Positions 36,044 to 45,562 are shown, counted from the first letter of the stretch. The stretch: 64,000 nt of DNA from Cobetia amphilecti (GCF_020217465.1 NZ_CP084115.1:1798001-1862000), one strand, 5' to 3'. Made by a program: numbers and translations. The notes: generated by a model from the sequence alone, not told the origin.

Positions 36044-36886
36044 ATGAGCCACGACAACGTGACAATGGAAGCCCTGGAAACCCGTTATGCGATGATCGAA
36101 GGTCACCGCATTGCCTACAAGGAAATGGGTGAAGGTCAGCCGCTGTTGTTGATTCACGGCATTCCGACCAACAAGCTGATGTGGCGTGATGTGATGCCGG
36201 AATTGGCCAGGCATTATCGTGTCATCGCCCCGGACATGCTCAACTATGGCGAGTCGGACATGCCGGTGGATGCTGACGTTTCCATCAATGCCCAGACACG
36301 CATCTTCATCAAGCTGATGGATTCACTGGGTGTGGCGAGCGCGGATGTCGTCTCGCATGATATCGGCGGGGGTATCGGTCAGCTGATGGCCGTCAATCAT
36401 CCCGAGCGTGTTCGCCGTCAGGTACTGATCGACAGCGTATGCTTCGATTCCTGGCCGATTCCGGAGTTCAAGCAGCTGCTGGAGCCGGGCGTCGAGGAAG
36501 CGACCAGCGTCGAGGAATTCATCAGCACCATGCGCGGCTTCATGCCCAGTGGTGTGCATGATCCGGCCGTCGCGACCGAAGAAATGGTCGAGCGCTATGT
36601 GTCCCAGTGGAACAGCGAGCAAGGCAAGGCGGCTTTCTTCCGCAACATGCGTCGTCTCAACAAGGAATACACCCAGGCCATCGCCGGTGAGCTCAAGAAT
36701 ATCGAGATCAAGACTCTGGTGCTGTGGGGCGACAAGGACAACTTCCAGAAGCCGGATTACGCCCCGATGCTGACAGACGCCATTCCGGGTGCCGAGCTGA
36801 TCTGGGTGAAGGATGCCGGTCACTGGGTGACGGATGAAAAGCCGCAGGATACCGTGCGCTATATCCTGGACTTCCTCGCCCGCTGA
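36044..36886 (+). CDS. Alpha/beta hydrolase with Asp nucleophile (epoxide hydrolase/dehalogenase-like)
   Basis: A 280-residue alpha/beta hydrolase. The oxyanion motif HGIP appears early. The nucleophile elbow reads SHDIGG with D106 in place of the usual serine, as in epoxide hydrolases and haloalkane dehalogenases. The catalytic histidine is H260 in DAGHWV. It therefore probably opens an epoxide or removes a halogen rather than hydrolysing an ester. ATG 36044 has AGAGG 7 nt upstream. A terminator follows at 36949. Substrate unknown. Confidence 0.82.
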   Translation: MSHDNVTMEALETRYAMIEGHRIAYKEMGEGQPLLLIHGIPTNKLMWRDVMPELARHYRVIAPDMLNYGESDMPVDADVSINAQTRIFIKLMDSLGVASADVVSHDIGGGIGQLMAVNHPERVRRQVLIDSVCFDSWPIPEFKQLLEPGVEEATSVEEFISTMRGFMPSGVHDPAVATEEMVERYVSQWNSEQGKAAFFRNMRRLNKEYTQAIAGELKNIEIKTLVLWGDKDNFQKPDYAPMLTDAIPGAELIWVKDAGHWVTDEKPQDTVRYILDFLAR

Positions 36887-36948
36887 GGAGGAGCCCATCA
36901 GCCATCAGCGCAGTAAAATCTCACCCCATGATGGTGAATGAGCCCTGA

Positions 36949-36984
36949 ACGACAATGCCCGGTCATAGGACCGGGCATTGTCGT
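36949..36984. terminator. Bidirectional terminator
   Basis: A perfect 15-bp stem (36949-36963 with 36970-36984), loop CATAGG, lies between the hydrolase (+) and GNAT (-) genes. T-runs are short. Confidence 0.85.
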
Positions 36985-37014
36985 ATCTGGCGGAAATCGC
37001 GCACGGGAAATCGC

Positions 37015-37713
37015 CTAATGATGCGCGATATTCCGCGCGGCCGGAGGGGACTGTCGCTTGCGCTTGGCGGTGATCGTCAAGGCGTCTTCCTCGGTAAGGT
37101 CGTCGATGATCGTGTCGAGAGAGGCATTGCCCGACAGGGGCAGGGGCGCGTGATCACCCCGCGGGGCGAGCGTCGGCGCTGTCTGGAAGGCGAGGGGTCT
37201 TTCCAGTGCCATGATGCTGCCACTGCGCGTCGGGGTGCACTGCTCATTGACCAGGGTGAAGCCGTGGCGCTGGTAGAGCGCCAATGCCGGGCTGTCGGAG
37301 AAGACTCTCAGGCGCAGCGCGCGCGGACAGGGCTGAGCGCCCGGGGAGAGCTCGGAGGCTCGGTCTTTCATCAGCGACTGGCCGTACTCCTGCTGCGTTG
37401 CCAGCTGGATCAACCAGTTCAGGCAGGCGGAGCCGACACCACGGCCTTGCCAATGTGGCACCAGTTGCAGGTCGCGCAGATACAGGATATCCGGCAGGGC
37501 CTTGAGGCTGATGAAGCCGACCCACTCGCCATTGATACGTATCGCGTAGTTCTCGTTGTCCCGCCAGCGCTCGCTGAACAGCTCCTCGTCCCAGCTCATG
37601 CCATGCCGTTTGTAGGTCGCGAGCATGTTGCCGCAGCACAGTCGCCGAGCCGCGGCGCTCAGATAGCTGCTGCAAGCCGAATCGCTGATAGGGGTAATGC
37701 TGAGATCATCCAT
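37015..37713 (-). CDS. GNAT-family N-acetyltransferase
   Basis: A 232-residue protein with an acetyl-CoA-binding core LQLVPHWQGRGVGSACLNWL (about residues 80-100) and the C-terminal GNAT strand ALALYQRHGFTLV. The last 60 residues after LERPLAF are a poorly conserved tail without recognisable motif. The start is uncertain: ATG 37713 has AGGA very close, and a GTG at 37746 would add 11 residues. The acceptor is unknown; the family acetylates amines of small molecules or proteins. Confidence 0.8.
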   Translation of the reverse strand: MDDLSITPISDSACSSYLSAAARRLCCGNMLATYKRHGMSWDEELFSERWRDNENYAIRINGEWVGFISLKALPDILYLRDLQLVPHWQGRGVGSACLNWLIQLATQQEYGQSLMKDRASELSPGAQPCPRALRLRVFSDSPALALYQRHGFTLVNEQCTPTRSGSIMALERPLAFQTAPTLAPRGDHAPLPLSGNASLDTIIDDLTEEDALTITAKRKRQSPPAARNIAHH

Positions 37714-37882
37714 GATCCTGTCGCTTATTGTTGAGGGTAGGGGCACAGATGCGCGGACTGATGACCATTCGTCCAGAATAGCGGACCAGTCGGTTAGCGC
37801 ATACTAATGTAGTTTGCCATCTATCATCGGATGTTGGGTTGCCGCTGACAAGTGAATGCCTGTCCAGTACTTGTCCCGCATC

Positions 37883-37937
37883 TCTCAAGTGTCTCTCAAG
37901 CACCTCTCAAGCACCTCACAAGTGCCTCTCAAGTGCC
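37883..37937. repeat. 11-bp tandem repeat, 5 copies (TCTCAAGNRYC)
   Basis: Five consecutive 11-bp units starting at 37883 read TCTCAAGTGTC, TCTCAAGCACC, TCTCAAGCACC, TCACAAGTGCC and TCTCAAGTGCC; a decayed sixth follows. Read on the other strand the unit is CTTGAGAGGCA-like, the same family as the 8-copy array at 4364-4451. Confidence 0.88.
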
Positions 37938-37975
37938 TGTCCAGCGTTGCCCAGTCGTAGAAGGTGAGTCGAGAG

Positions 37976-38007
37976 TTGCCAAAATGTAATAGTTACACTA
38001 TAACATT
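37976..38007 (+). promoter_or_regulatory. Sigma-70 promoter overlapped by a metal-regulator-like palindrome
   Basis: TTGCCA (37976-37981) and TATAAC (37999-38004) are spaced by 17 bp, a good sigma-70 promoter for the ABC transporter operon. The same bases form the imperfect palindrome AATGTAATAG-TTACA-CTATAACATT (37983-38007). The half-site TAATAG/CTATAACATT recalls Zur/Fur-type operators, although the spacing is longer than the canonical Zur box. Confidence 0.55.
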
Positions 38008-38075
38008 GCGTTTTTTGTTCGTCGGCGCCGGTTGCGCGTCGGCATCCATGCTCTTGCTCGGGACTCGCGATATCG

Positions 38076-39698
38076 ATGGTCAAATTGCTCTCAAGGCTTC
38101 GGTGGCAATACCGAACCTTCCTTCACGATCGCAGGCAGCTGGCCGTCGCCAGCGTCGCGCTGAGCCTGGCCGTGGTGCAGCCCAGCCATGCGCAAGATGC
38201 CTCAGCGGCGCAAGCGTCGGCGGCTGACACACGGCGTCTGGAGATCGTGGGGCCCTTCGACATCAAGGGGGCGGACCCGCTGCTCAGCGGCATTCTTTTC
38301 CAGCGCATGCAGATCGTCGAGACACTGGTCGAGGTGGATGCCACGGGAGAGCTGCAGCCGGGATTGGCGAGCGATTGGGAGGTCTCGGATGACGGCCTGG
38401 AGTGGCGCTTCACGCTCCGCTCCGGCGTGCAATTCCATGATGGCAGCCAGCTGGATGCCGAGGTGGCGCGTCAGGTGCTCGAGATCGCACGTGCCAAGCC
38501 GGGTCTGTTGAAGTCGGTGCCGGTCGAGCGGATCGTCGCCGAAGATGCCCAGACGCTGGTGATTGCCCTCAGCGAGCCCTTCGCCGCATTGCCCGCCTAT
38601 CTGGCCGATTATCGCCAGCAGATACTCGCGCCGGCAGCCTTCGATGAGACGGGCACCGCCCAGCAGGTCATCGGCACTGGCCCCTATCGCATGCTGCGCA
38701 TGACGCCGCCCTTGAGCCTGGAAGTCACCGCCTTCGAGGACTACTGGGGCCCGCAGCCCGAGGTGCGCCAGGCGCGCTATCAGGCGGTGAGCCGCGCCGA
38801 GGGCAGGGCATTGATCGCCGAGAGCGGAGATGCCGACTTCACCTACGGGCTGGACCCCGCCAGTCGCCAGCGTCTCTCCCAGTCACCGCGTGTGACTCTA
38901 GCGGCGGCCGCGACGCCGCGCACGATGCTGTTGAAGGTCAACGCCAATCATCCGGCCTTCCAGGACCCCGCTGTACGGCGTGCATTGAGTCTGGCGATCG
39001 ATCGCACCGCCATCGCTCAGGTCGTGCTGCGCTATCCGCGTGGCGCCAGCCAGCTGTTCCCGCCGATGGTGGAAGGCTGGCATGACCCCGCACTGCCCGA
39101 GCTGCATCAGGATGTCGCCAAGGCGCGTGCATTGCTGGACGCCGCAGGTTGGAAGGTCGCGGAGGATGGCATCCGCCACAAGGATGGCCAGCGTCTCGCG
39201 ATCAGCCTGATCACCTTCTCGGACCGCCCGGAGCTGCCGCTGGTCGCCACGGTGCTGGAGCGCCAGTTCCACGCCATCGGCATCCAGACGCGTCTGGATA
39301 TCACCAACTTCTCGGCGATTCCGGCCGGCCACCACGACGGCAGTCTCGACATGGCGCTGTTCGCGCGCAATCTGGCCATGGTGCCGGACCCCATCGGCAA
39401 CGTGCTGAGCGATTACGCGGGAACCCCCGAGGCCTCCGGTGGCGACTGGGGCGCGATGGGCTGGTTCGATGCGGACTTCACCGCCGAGCTTGAGCGCATG
39501 GCGCGCGAGGGCTACGGGCCCACGCCCGCAAGGCAGGACCCGCGCGCTCAGGCCAGCGGCGTGATCCAGCGGGCGCTGCCCGTGATCCCCATCGCCTGGT
39601 ACTACCAGAACCTGGCGATCTCCAATCGACTGCAAAGCGCTCAGGTAGATCCCTGGGAGCGTAGTTTCGGCCTTTCAGAATTGCGGTGGGCACAATGA
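38076..39698 (+). CDS. ABC transporter substrate-binding protein (nickel/peptide family 5)
   Basis: A 540-residue periplasmic binding protein. A signal sequence (RRQLAVASVALSLAVVQPSHA) ends near residue 39. The SBP_bac_5 fold is shown by GELQPGLASDWEVSDDGLEW, VIGTGPYRM and AVRRALSLAIDRTAI. The family carries nickel, metal chelates or oligopeptides to the permease pair. The operator over its promoter hints at metal control, so a metal-chelate ligand is favoured but unproven. The next gene overlaps its stop by ATGA. Confidence 0.88.
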   Translation: MVKLLSRLRWQYRTFLHDRRQLAVASVALSLAVVQPSHAQDASAAQASAADTRRLEIVGPFDIKGADPLLSGILFQRMQIVETLVEVDATGELQPGLASDWEVSDDGLEWRFTLRSGVQFHDGSQLDAEVARQVLEIARAKPGLLKSVPVERIVAEDAQTLVIALSEPFAALPAYLADYRQQILAPAAFDETGTAQQVIGTGPYRMLRMTPPLSLEVTAFEDYWGPQPEVRQARYQAVSRAEGRALIAESGDADFTYGLDPASRQRLSQSPRVTLAAAATPRTMLLKVNANHPAFQDPAVRRALSLAIDRTAIAQVVLRYPRGASQLFPPMVEGWHDPALPELHQDVAKARALLDAAGWKVAEDGIRHKDGQRLAISLITFSDRPELPLVATVLERQFHAIGIQTRLDITNFSAIPAGHHDGSLDMALFARNLAMVPDPIGNVLSDYAGTPEASGGDWGAMGWFDADFTAELERMAREGYGPTPARQDPRAQASGVIQRALPVIPIAWYYQNLAISNRLQSAQVDPWERSFGLSELRWAQ

Positions 39699-40621
39699 AT
39701 CTCCCTTCACGTCTGTTGCAGCTATTGATGGTGGTGCTGATGGTTGGCGGCGCCAGCTATCTGATGATGCAGAGTCTGCCCGGCGATGCCGCCTGGCGCA
39801 TCGCGGCCGGCCGCTATGGCTATGATGCGCTGGATGCGGCCGCTGCGGCCTCGGTACGCGCCGAACTGGGCCTCGAGGCACAGGGCGGCTTGCACTTCCT
39901 TTACTGGCTGGGCGATATCCTGCGCCTGGAGCTTGGCACCTCGCTGATTTCCGGTGAATCGGTGTGGGTGGAGATTCGTCATCAGCTGGGCAACTCCCTG
40001 TCGCTCGCCGGCGCGGCGCTGGGCATCTCGCTGCTGATCGGCCCGCCGCTGGGGCTGCTGGCCGGTCTGCGTGCCGGTGGCTGGCTGGACCGTAGCCTGC
40101 TGGCCGTCTGCAGTCTGCTGCGTGCCACGCCGCAGTTCCTGCTGGCGCTGGTGCTGATCCTGCTGATCTCGGTGGAGATGGGCCTGCTGCCGGCCGCCGG
40201 TCACGGTGAGCCGCAGCACTTCATTCTGCCGGCGATGACGCTGGCGCTCGGGCTGGCAGCGGTATCGGCACGCCTGGCACGTGATGCCATGGCCGCCGTC
40301 ACCCAGACGGCCTTTCATGATTTCGCGCGCTGGAAGGGCCTCAGCAACGCCCAGACCTTCTGGCGTCACGGCCTGCGCCATGTGGCCTTGCCGCTGGTGA
40401 CCTATCTGGGACTGCAGTTCGTGACCCTGGTGGAAGGGGTGGTGGTGATCGAGAGCATCTTCGGCTGGCCGGGCATCGGCCATGCGCTGGTGCACGCCAT
40501 CTTCTCGCGCGATGTGCCGATGGTGCAGGGCACCGCCCTGGTGCTGGGCGTCGGCTTTGTCTTGATCAATCTGCTGGTCGATCTGCTGGGTCGCCAACTG
40601 GACCCACGGGGTGTGAAATGA
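39695..40621 (+). CDS. ABC transporter permease (NikB/DppB type)
   Basis: A 308-residue permease with about six helices. The conserved N-terminal PGDAA follows the first helix, and the EAA loop spans about DFARWKGLSNAQTFWRHGLRH. It starts at ATG 39695 overlapping the binding-protein stop, and its own stop overlaps the next permease, so the four genes are translationally coupled. It forms half of the membrane channel. Confidence 0.9.
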   Translation: MNLPSRLLQLLMVVLMVGGASYLMMQSLPGDAAWRIAAGRYGYDALDAAAAASVRAELGLEAQGGLHFLYWLGDILRLELGTSLISGESVWVEIRHQLGNSLSLAGAALGISLLIGPPLGLLAGLRAGGWLDRSLLAVCSLLRATPQFLLALVLILLISVEMGLLPAAGHGEPQHFILPAMTLALGLAAVSARLARDAMAAVTQTAFHDFARWKGLSNAQTFWRHGLRHVALPLVTYLGLQFVTLVEGVVVIESIFGWPGIGHALVHAIFSRDVPMVQGTALVLGVGFVLINLLVDLLGRQLDPRGVK

Positions 40622-41535
40622 ATCAGGTGGTGGAAGGGCTTGCGCCGCAGCGCGTGGAAGCCGTGCGTCGTCCCCGTCTTGACTGGCCGTTGCGCCGGGT
40701 GATCGGGGCCGCGATGGTCGCCAGTCTGGTGCTGTTGGCCTTGCTGGGCAATCTGGTGATACCGGGAGACCCGCTGGAGCAGCATCTCTATCGTGCGCTG
40801 CAGGGCGCGGATGCCGTCGGTGTCTCTGACGCCGGCGAGGTGATCACCAGCGCCCCGCTGGGCTATGACCACCTTGGGCGCTCCCTGTATCACCGCCTGG
40901 TGGCGGCGCTTGGGCTGTCGCTTTCCATTGCCGCGGGGGCGGTGATTCTGGCCGCGTTTTCGGGTATCTCGCTGGGCCTGCTGGCCGCGGGACGCGGTGG
41001 CTGGGCCGAGCGCCTGTTGAGCCTGGTGGCAGACAGCCTGCTGGCATTGCCGGGGCTGCTGCTGGTGCTGATGGTCAGCGTCATTCTGCCGTCGACGCCG
41101 CTGGCATTGTGGTTGGGTCTGTCGCTGGTGTTGTGGGTGGAATTCTTCCGCCTGGCTCGCGCTACCGGTCGCAGCGTGCTGGCGAGTCCCGGCGTCGAGG
41201 CCAGCCGTCTGCTGGGCTTCGGGGCCTGGTACCGTTTTCGTCATCACCTGTGGCCGGAAATGGCGCCCGTGATGATGACGGCGATGGCCTTCGGCATGGC
41301 CAATGCCTTGATGGCGATTGCCGCGCTGGGCTTCGTGCACGTCGGCATTCCGGAGCCCACGCCGGAGCTGGGCACGATGATGGTCGAGCTGTTGCCATAC
41401 TGGCGTGAAGCGCCGTTCGCGCTGCTGACGCCGGTGCTGGTCACCTTCCTGCTGTTGCTGGGGCTGTTGCTGATGTCCGGCAGCAAGGCCAGAACGTCAA
41501 CCGCCGCTGACACCCTCGAAGGAGCGCGCCCATGA
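40618..41535 (+). CDS. ABC transporter permease (NikC/DppC type)
   Basis: A 305-residue permease. The TMD starts about residue 30, DHLGRSLYHRL is the family landmark before helix 2, and the EAA-loop region is GVEASRLLGFGAWYRFRHHLWP. Both ends overlap the neighbouring genes by ATGA. It pairs with the NikB-type subunit. Confidence 0.9.
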   Translation: MNQVVEGLAPQRVEAVRRPRLDWPLRRVIGAAMVASLVLLALLGNLVIPGDPLEQHLYRALQGADAVGVSDAGEVITSAPLGYDHLGRSLYHRLVAALGLSLSIAAGAVILAAFSGISLGLLAAGRGGWAERLLSLVADSLLALPGLLLVLMVSVILPSTPLALWLGLSLVLWVEFFRLARATGRSVLASPGVEASRLLGFGAWYRFRHHLWPEMAPVMMTAMAFGMANALMAIAALGFVHVGIPEPTPELGTMMVELLPYWREAPFALLTPVLVTFLLLLGLLLMSGSKARTSTAADTLEGARP

Positions 41536-43049
41536 ATGTCGCGACAATGACTACGCCTGCCTCTCACACGCGGCCTGGGGCAACGGCGGATGATGTGGTG
41601 CTGAGTGCCGAGGATGTGAGCGTGCGGGTCCGGGGCGCGCAGACGATGCTGCTGGAGCCTGTCTCGCTTGCGCTCAAGGCGGGAGAGCCGCTGGTGGTGA
41701 TCGGTGAGACGGGGTCCGGCAAGAGTCTGCTGGCTCAGGCACTGCTGGGCACGCTGCCCTCGGAGCTTGTGGCCTCCGGCAGCCTGTGGCTTGACGGTGA
41801 GCAATATCCTCTGCATACGCCAGAGAATCGTCGCCCGCTCTGGGGTCGCCGCCTGGCGGTATTGCCCCAGGAGCCCTGGCTGGCGCTGGACCCGCTGATG
41901 AAGGTGATTCGTCAGGTCGGTGAGGCATATCGTCTGGTCGCGGGGCGTTCGGCGCAGGCCTCCCACGCGGCCGCACGCAGCGATCTGGAGCAGCTGGGTG
42001 TCGCCGCGGCCAGCGAGCAGTTGCCGGGCAAGCTGTCCGGTGGCATGGCGCAACGTGTGGCCTTTGCCGCTGCCCGTGCCGGCGGCGCGCCGCTGTTGAT
42101 CGCCGACGAGCCGACCAAGGGGCTGGACGCCGCCCGCGTCAGCGAGATCGGCGAGCTGCTGCTCAAGTCACTGGCCGAGACACCGCGTGCCGGCTTGATG
42201 GTCATCACCCATGACATGGCGCTGGCACACCAGATCGGTGGCCGCCTGATGGTGGTACGCAGGGGGCAGGTGATCGAGCAGGGCGCGACGCGTGACGTGC
42301 TGGCCGCGCCGACACATGCCTATACCCGACGGCTGGTGAATGCCGCGCCGCAGGCCTGGCCGGAGGCCGCCTTCAAGCCGGCAGCCGACAGTGCGAGCGG
42401 TGATGGCAAGGCGGCAGGCGAGACCATCATCCGCGCCGAGAATCTGACCATCGCGCGCGGGGACACCACATTGCTGCGTGACGTGGAACTCAGTGTGAAG
42501 AGCGGTGAGATCATCGGCGTCCAGGGCGCTTCAGGCTGTGGCAAGTCATCGCTGGGCGATGCGCTGCTCGGCCTGTTGCCACCGCATTCAGGACGCGTGG
42601 TCCAGCATGCCGAACGCCTGGAGTATCAGAAGCTCTATCAGGACCCCGTGGCGACCTTCCCGCCACGCCGGACACTGGGGCGCCTGTTGAAGGATCTCAG
42701 CGCACGCCATCGTCTCGACGACAGCCAGCTGCCGCAGCTGATGGAGCAACTGAGCCTGGCGCCGGAATTGCTCTCGCGACTGCCTGGACAGGTCTCGGGT
42801 GGCGAGCTGCAGCGTTTCGCGCTGTTGCGTCTGATGCTGATCAAGCCGCGCTTCGTGTTCGCCGATGAGCCGACCTCACGTCTTGATCCGCTGGTTCAGC
42901 AGGAGGTGATCGCCTGCATGGTGAAGATGGTGCGCGAGCAGGGCACGGCGCTGGTGCTGGTCAGTCATGATGCGGCACTGCTGCGCAAGGTCGCGGATCG
43001 CGTGCTGGTAGTAGAGGAAGGTCGCTTGAAGGCGTGTCAGGAAATCTGA
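41532..43049 (+). CDS. ABC transporter ATPase with two fused nucleotide-binding domains
   Basis: A 505-residue protein that joins the two ATPases usually encoded separately (NikD+NikE). Domain 1 (about 15-250) has GETGSGKS, signature LSGGMAQR and Walker B LLIADEPTKGLD. Domain 2 (about 297-500) has GASGCGKS, VSGGELQR and VFADEPTSRLDP. All catalytic motifs look intact. It is the last gene of the importer operon, followed by a strong terminator at 43137. Confidence 0.92.
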   Translation: MNVATMTTPASHTRPGATADDVVLSAEDVSVRVRGAQTMLLEPVSLALKAGEPLVVIGETGSGKSLLAQALLGTLPSELVASGSLWLDGEQYPLHTPENRRPLWGRRLAVLPQEPWLALDPLMKVIRQVGEAYRLVAGRSAQASHAAARSDLEQLGVAAASEQLPGKLSGGMAQRVAFAAARAGGAPLLIADEPTKGLDAARVSEIGELLLKSLAETPRAGLMVITHDMALAHQIGGRLMVVRRGQVIEQGATRDVLAAPTHAYTRRLVNAAPQAWPEAAFKPAADSASGDGKAAGETIIRAENLTIARGDTTLLRDVELSVKSGEIIGVQGASGCGKSSLGDALLGLLPPHSGRVVQHAERLEYQKLYQDPVATFPPRRTLGRLLKDLSARHRLDDSQLPQLMEQLSLAPELLSRLPGQVSGGELQRFALLRLMLIKPRFVFADEPTSRLDPLVQQEVIACMVKMVREQGTALVLVSHDAALLRKVADRVLVVEEGRLKACQEI

Positions 43050-43136
43050 TCGCTCACCAGGCCCGCACGGCGGCGCCAGAGGACCGCAAGGCATCATCGC
43101 ACCAGCAAGAATTGCACCAGAAAGACGACGCTTGAT

Positions 43137-43190
43137 ACGACAACGCCCGGCCGAGACTCATGCGAGTGTCGGCCGGGCGTTGTCGTTTGG
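43137..43190. terminator. Bidirectional terminator
   Basis: A perfect 18-bp stem (43137-43154 with 43169-43186) has a second small hairpin in the loop and TTT following. It separates the ABC operon (+) from the tspO gene (-). Confidence 0.9.
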
Positions 43191-43265
43191 TGTCCGCGAG
43201 GGATGTTCTGGCGTCGGGGCCCGAGTGCTGGCCGCTCATCGGTCGTCAGGTCGATCGCTGATGGT

Positions 43266-43805
43266 TCAGCCGCCCAGCAGGGCCGGATTGGCTTGCCAGA
43301 CGGACCAGGTCAGCGCACTGGCCAGCGTTACCCACGCCAGATAGGGCAGCATCAACAGCCCGGCCAGGCGACTGATACGCCAGAAGGCGATCAGGGTGAC
43401 GGCGATCAGCGTCCACAGCACCAGCACGTCGATGAACGCCGCCTGACCGAGATGCCAGGCGAAGAACAGCCAGCTCCACAGGCCGTTGACGACCAGCTGC
43501 ACCACGAACAGCCCGAGCGCCAGACGATGGCGCCAATAGAAGCCATTGCTGGCATGCAAGCCATCGCGCGCGACACGCCAGGCGGCGAGCGCCATCATCA
43601 CGAACAGCGCCGTCCACACCGGCCCGAAGGCACCCGCCGGCGGGGCCCAGGCCGGTTGGGTGAGGCTTGCATAGAAGGTCTTGGCGTCAACCGAGGCCAG
43701 CGCGCCGATGGCGGCAGTGAGGAAGCTCAGCCCGAACCACACCACCATCTGGGCGGTGGAGCGCGCAGCGGAGGGTGGGGAAGACGCGGAACGTGGCGAT
43801 GTCAT
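43266..43805 (-). CDS. tspO: TspO/MBR family membrane protein
   Basis: A 179-residue protein with five predicted helices and the family aromatic pattern: LTQPAWAPPAGAFGPVWTALF, then NGLWSWLFFAWH, then PYLAWVTLASALTWSVW. TspO binds porphyrins and other hydrophobic ligands and modulates stress responses. ATG 43805 has AGGAG 8 nt upstream; the upstream in-frame extension is not used. No porphyrin genes are adjacent. Confidence 0.9.
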   Translation of the reverse strand: MTSPRSASSPPSAARSTAQMVVWFGLSFLTAAIGALASVDAKTFYASLTQPAWAPPAGAFGPVWTALFVMMALAAWRVARDGLHASNGFYWRHRLALGLFVVQLVVNGLWSWLFFAWHLGQAAFIDVLVLWTLIAVTLIAFWRISRLAGLLMLPYLAWVTLASALTWSVWQANPALLGG

Positions 43806-43948
43806 CTGGCGGTCTCCTGTCTCGAAAAGCGTGATAGAGGAAGACACGATATCCCACGCTGCGTCTTGATTCACCGTCCCGTTCTTCCTGACAAGGGGCA
43901 CCTGAACGGTATGTCTGCACGGCTCAACTGCGGGCGGCAGCGCCATCC

Positions 43949-44842
43949 TCAATCCGGCACCGGCCCATCGAAGACTTCCTTGCTGCGACCGGTCAGCGTC
44001 GTGCCCACCGAGGCGGCGATGACCAGACCGATGGCGAGCCACTGGAAGATGCCCAGCGTCTGACCGAGGAACAACAGGCCGGAGAGTGCCCCGATGGCGG
44101 GTTCCAGACTCATCAGGGTGCCGAAGGTGTGGGTCGGCAGGCGCGGCAAGGCCACCATCTCGAGGGTGTAGGGCAGCGCGGTCGAGAGCACCGCGACGGC
44201 CAGTGCCAACGGCAGGATATCCACGGAAAACATGGCGCTGCCGGCCTCCATCAGCCCGACGGGCGCGACGACCACCGCCGCGATCGTGATGCCCAGCGCC
44301 GCGCTCTGGGTGCCATTGCCTGCGCCGGCCTTCTGGCCGAACAGGATATACAGCGCCCAGCAGAGGCCAGCGCCGAGGGCGAAGGCGGCACCGACGGGGT
44401 CGATCGGCGCGGCGGTGTCCTCACCCAGCAACAGCAGCAGGACCAGCCCGGTGATCGCCAGCGCCACCCAGCCAAGGTCGATCCAGCGGCGCGAGCTCAG
44501 CAGTGCCACGGCCAGCGGGCCGGTGAATTCCAGTGCCACGGCGATGCCCAGCGGTACCGTCTTGAGGGCCTGGTAGAACAGCAGGTTCATCACGCCCAGC
44601 GCCACGCCGTAGATGGTGATGGACTTCCAGGCCTTGCGCGTCACCGGCTTGCGCCACGGGCGCAGAATGGCCAGCAGCAGAATCGAGGCGATGATCAGAC
44701 GAATCGCCGTCGCGCCCGCCGCGCCGATCATCGGGAACAGGGACGTGGCCAGCGAAGCACCGCTCTGGATCGAGCACATGGCGACCAGCAGTATGGCGAC
44801 GGGCCACAGACGAGAAGAGGAGGCGGCGACGGCAACGGACAT
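43949..44842 (-). CDS. rhtA: Threonine/homoserine exporter RhtA-like (EamA family)
   Basis: A 297-residue protein with about ten membrane helices in two EamA repeats. RhtA likeness is seen in IQSGASLATSLFP near the N-terminus, ALEFTGPLAVAL and the second-half SLEPAIGALSGLLFLGQ. It is divergently paired with an XRE-cupin regulator, the common arrangement for amino-acid exporters of this family. Threonine/homoserine is the likely substrate class but other amino acids are possible. Confidence 0.85.
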   Translation of the reverse strand: MSVAVAASSSRLWPVAILLVAMCSIQSGASLATSLFPMIGAAGATAIRLIIASILLLAILRPWRKPVTRKAWKSITIYGVALGVMNLLFYQALKTVPLGIAVALEFTGPLAVALLSSRRWIDLGWVALAITGLVLLLLLGEDTAAPIDPVGAAFALGAGLCWALYILFGQKAGAGNGTQSAALGITIAAVVVAPVGLMEAGSAMFSVDILPLALAVAVLSTALPYTLEMVALPRLPTHTFGTLMSLEPAIGALSGLLFLGQTLGIFQWLAIGLVIAASVGTTLTGRSKEVFDGPVPD

Positions 44843-44989
44843 TGAAGTCTCCTTGAGCGATCCAGTGGATGACGGGCATGGTCAGTCAAGAACACATGCG
44901 GCATGATTCAGGGACATTGAGGTAGCAAGGGAAGGGAGCTTGAGGCCAGTTGGACGTCGGCTTCCCTCATCGTCAGCGGGATTGTACGG

Positions 44990-45562
44990 ATGCGCACTAT
45001 ATTGCACAACAGTAAAGATCGACCCGATGTTCTGGTCCATGTCGCGGCCAATGTTCGCCGTCTGCGTCTGGCCGCCGAGCTGAGCCAGCAGGCACTCGCG
45101 GATCAGGCCGAGATCAGCCGCCGCATGCTGGTGAACATCGAGAAGGGCGACGTCAATGTCAGCCTGGGCACGCTCGACAAGCTCGCCGAGGCGCTTGGGG
45201 TGCTCTTCTACGCGCTGGTGCAGCCCCCGGAAAGCGAAGATTCGGCACGCATCAATGAGGTGGCGTGGGTCGGGCAGGCGCCCGAAAGCCGCGCCGTGCT
45301 GCTGGCCAGCAAACCGGCGACCCAGGAAGTCGAGTTATGGGACTGGACCCTCGCCCCCGGCGAGCACTATGACTCCGCGCCCGATGATGCCGGCTGGCAC
45401 GAGATGCTGGTGGTCACGCAAGGCGAGCTGACCCTTACACTGGAACGTGAGGAAATCGTCATTCACGCCGGGGATTTCCATGTCTATCCCAGTGATCAGG
45501 CCTACCGCTACCACAACACGGGCACCGGGATGCTGCGCTTCATTCGCAATGTGCTGCACTGA
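44990..45562 (+). CDS. XRE-family regulator with cupin sensor domain
   Basis: A 190-residue regulator. Residues about 20-75 form a Cro/C1 helix-turn-helix (LSQQALADQAEISRRMLVNIE), and residues about 105-185 a cupin barrel ending GDFHVYPSDQAYRYHNTG. It is divergent from rhtA with a 147-bp shared region and probably represses the exporter until an amino-acid ligand occupies the cupin. Confidence 0.88.
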   Translation: MRTILHNSKDRPDVLVHVAANVRRLRLAAELSQQALADQAEISRRMLVNIEKGDVNVSLGTLDKLAEALGVLFYALVQPPESEDSARINEVAWVGQAPESRAVLLASKPATQEVELWDWTLAPGEHYDSAPDDAGWHEMLVVTQGELTLTLEREEIVIHAGDFHVYPSDQAYRYHNTGTGMLRFIRNVLH

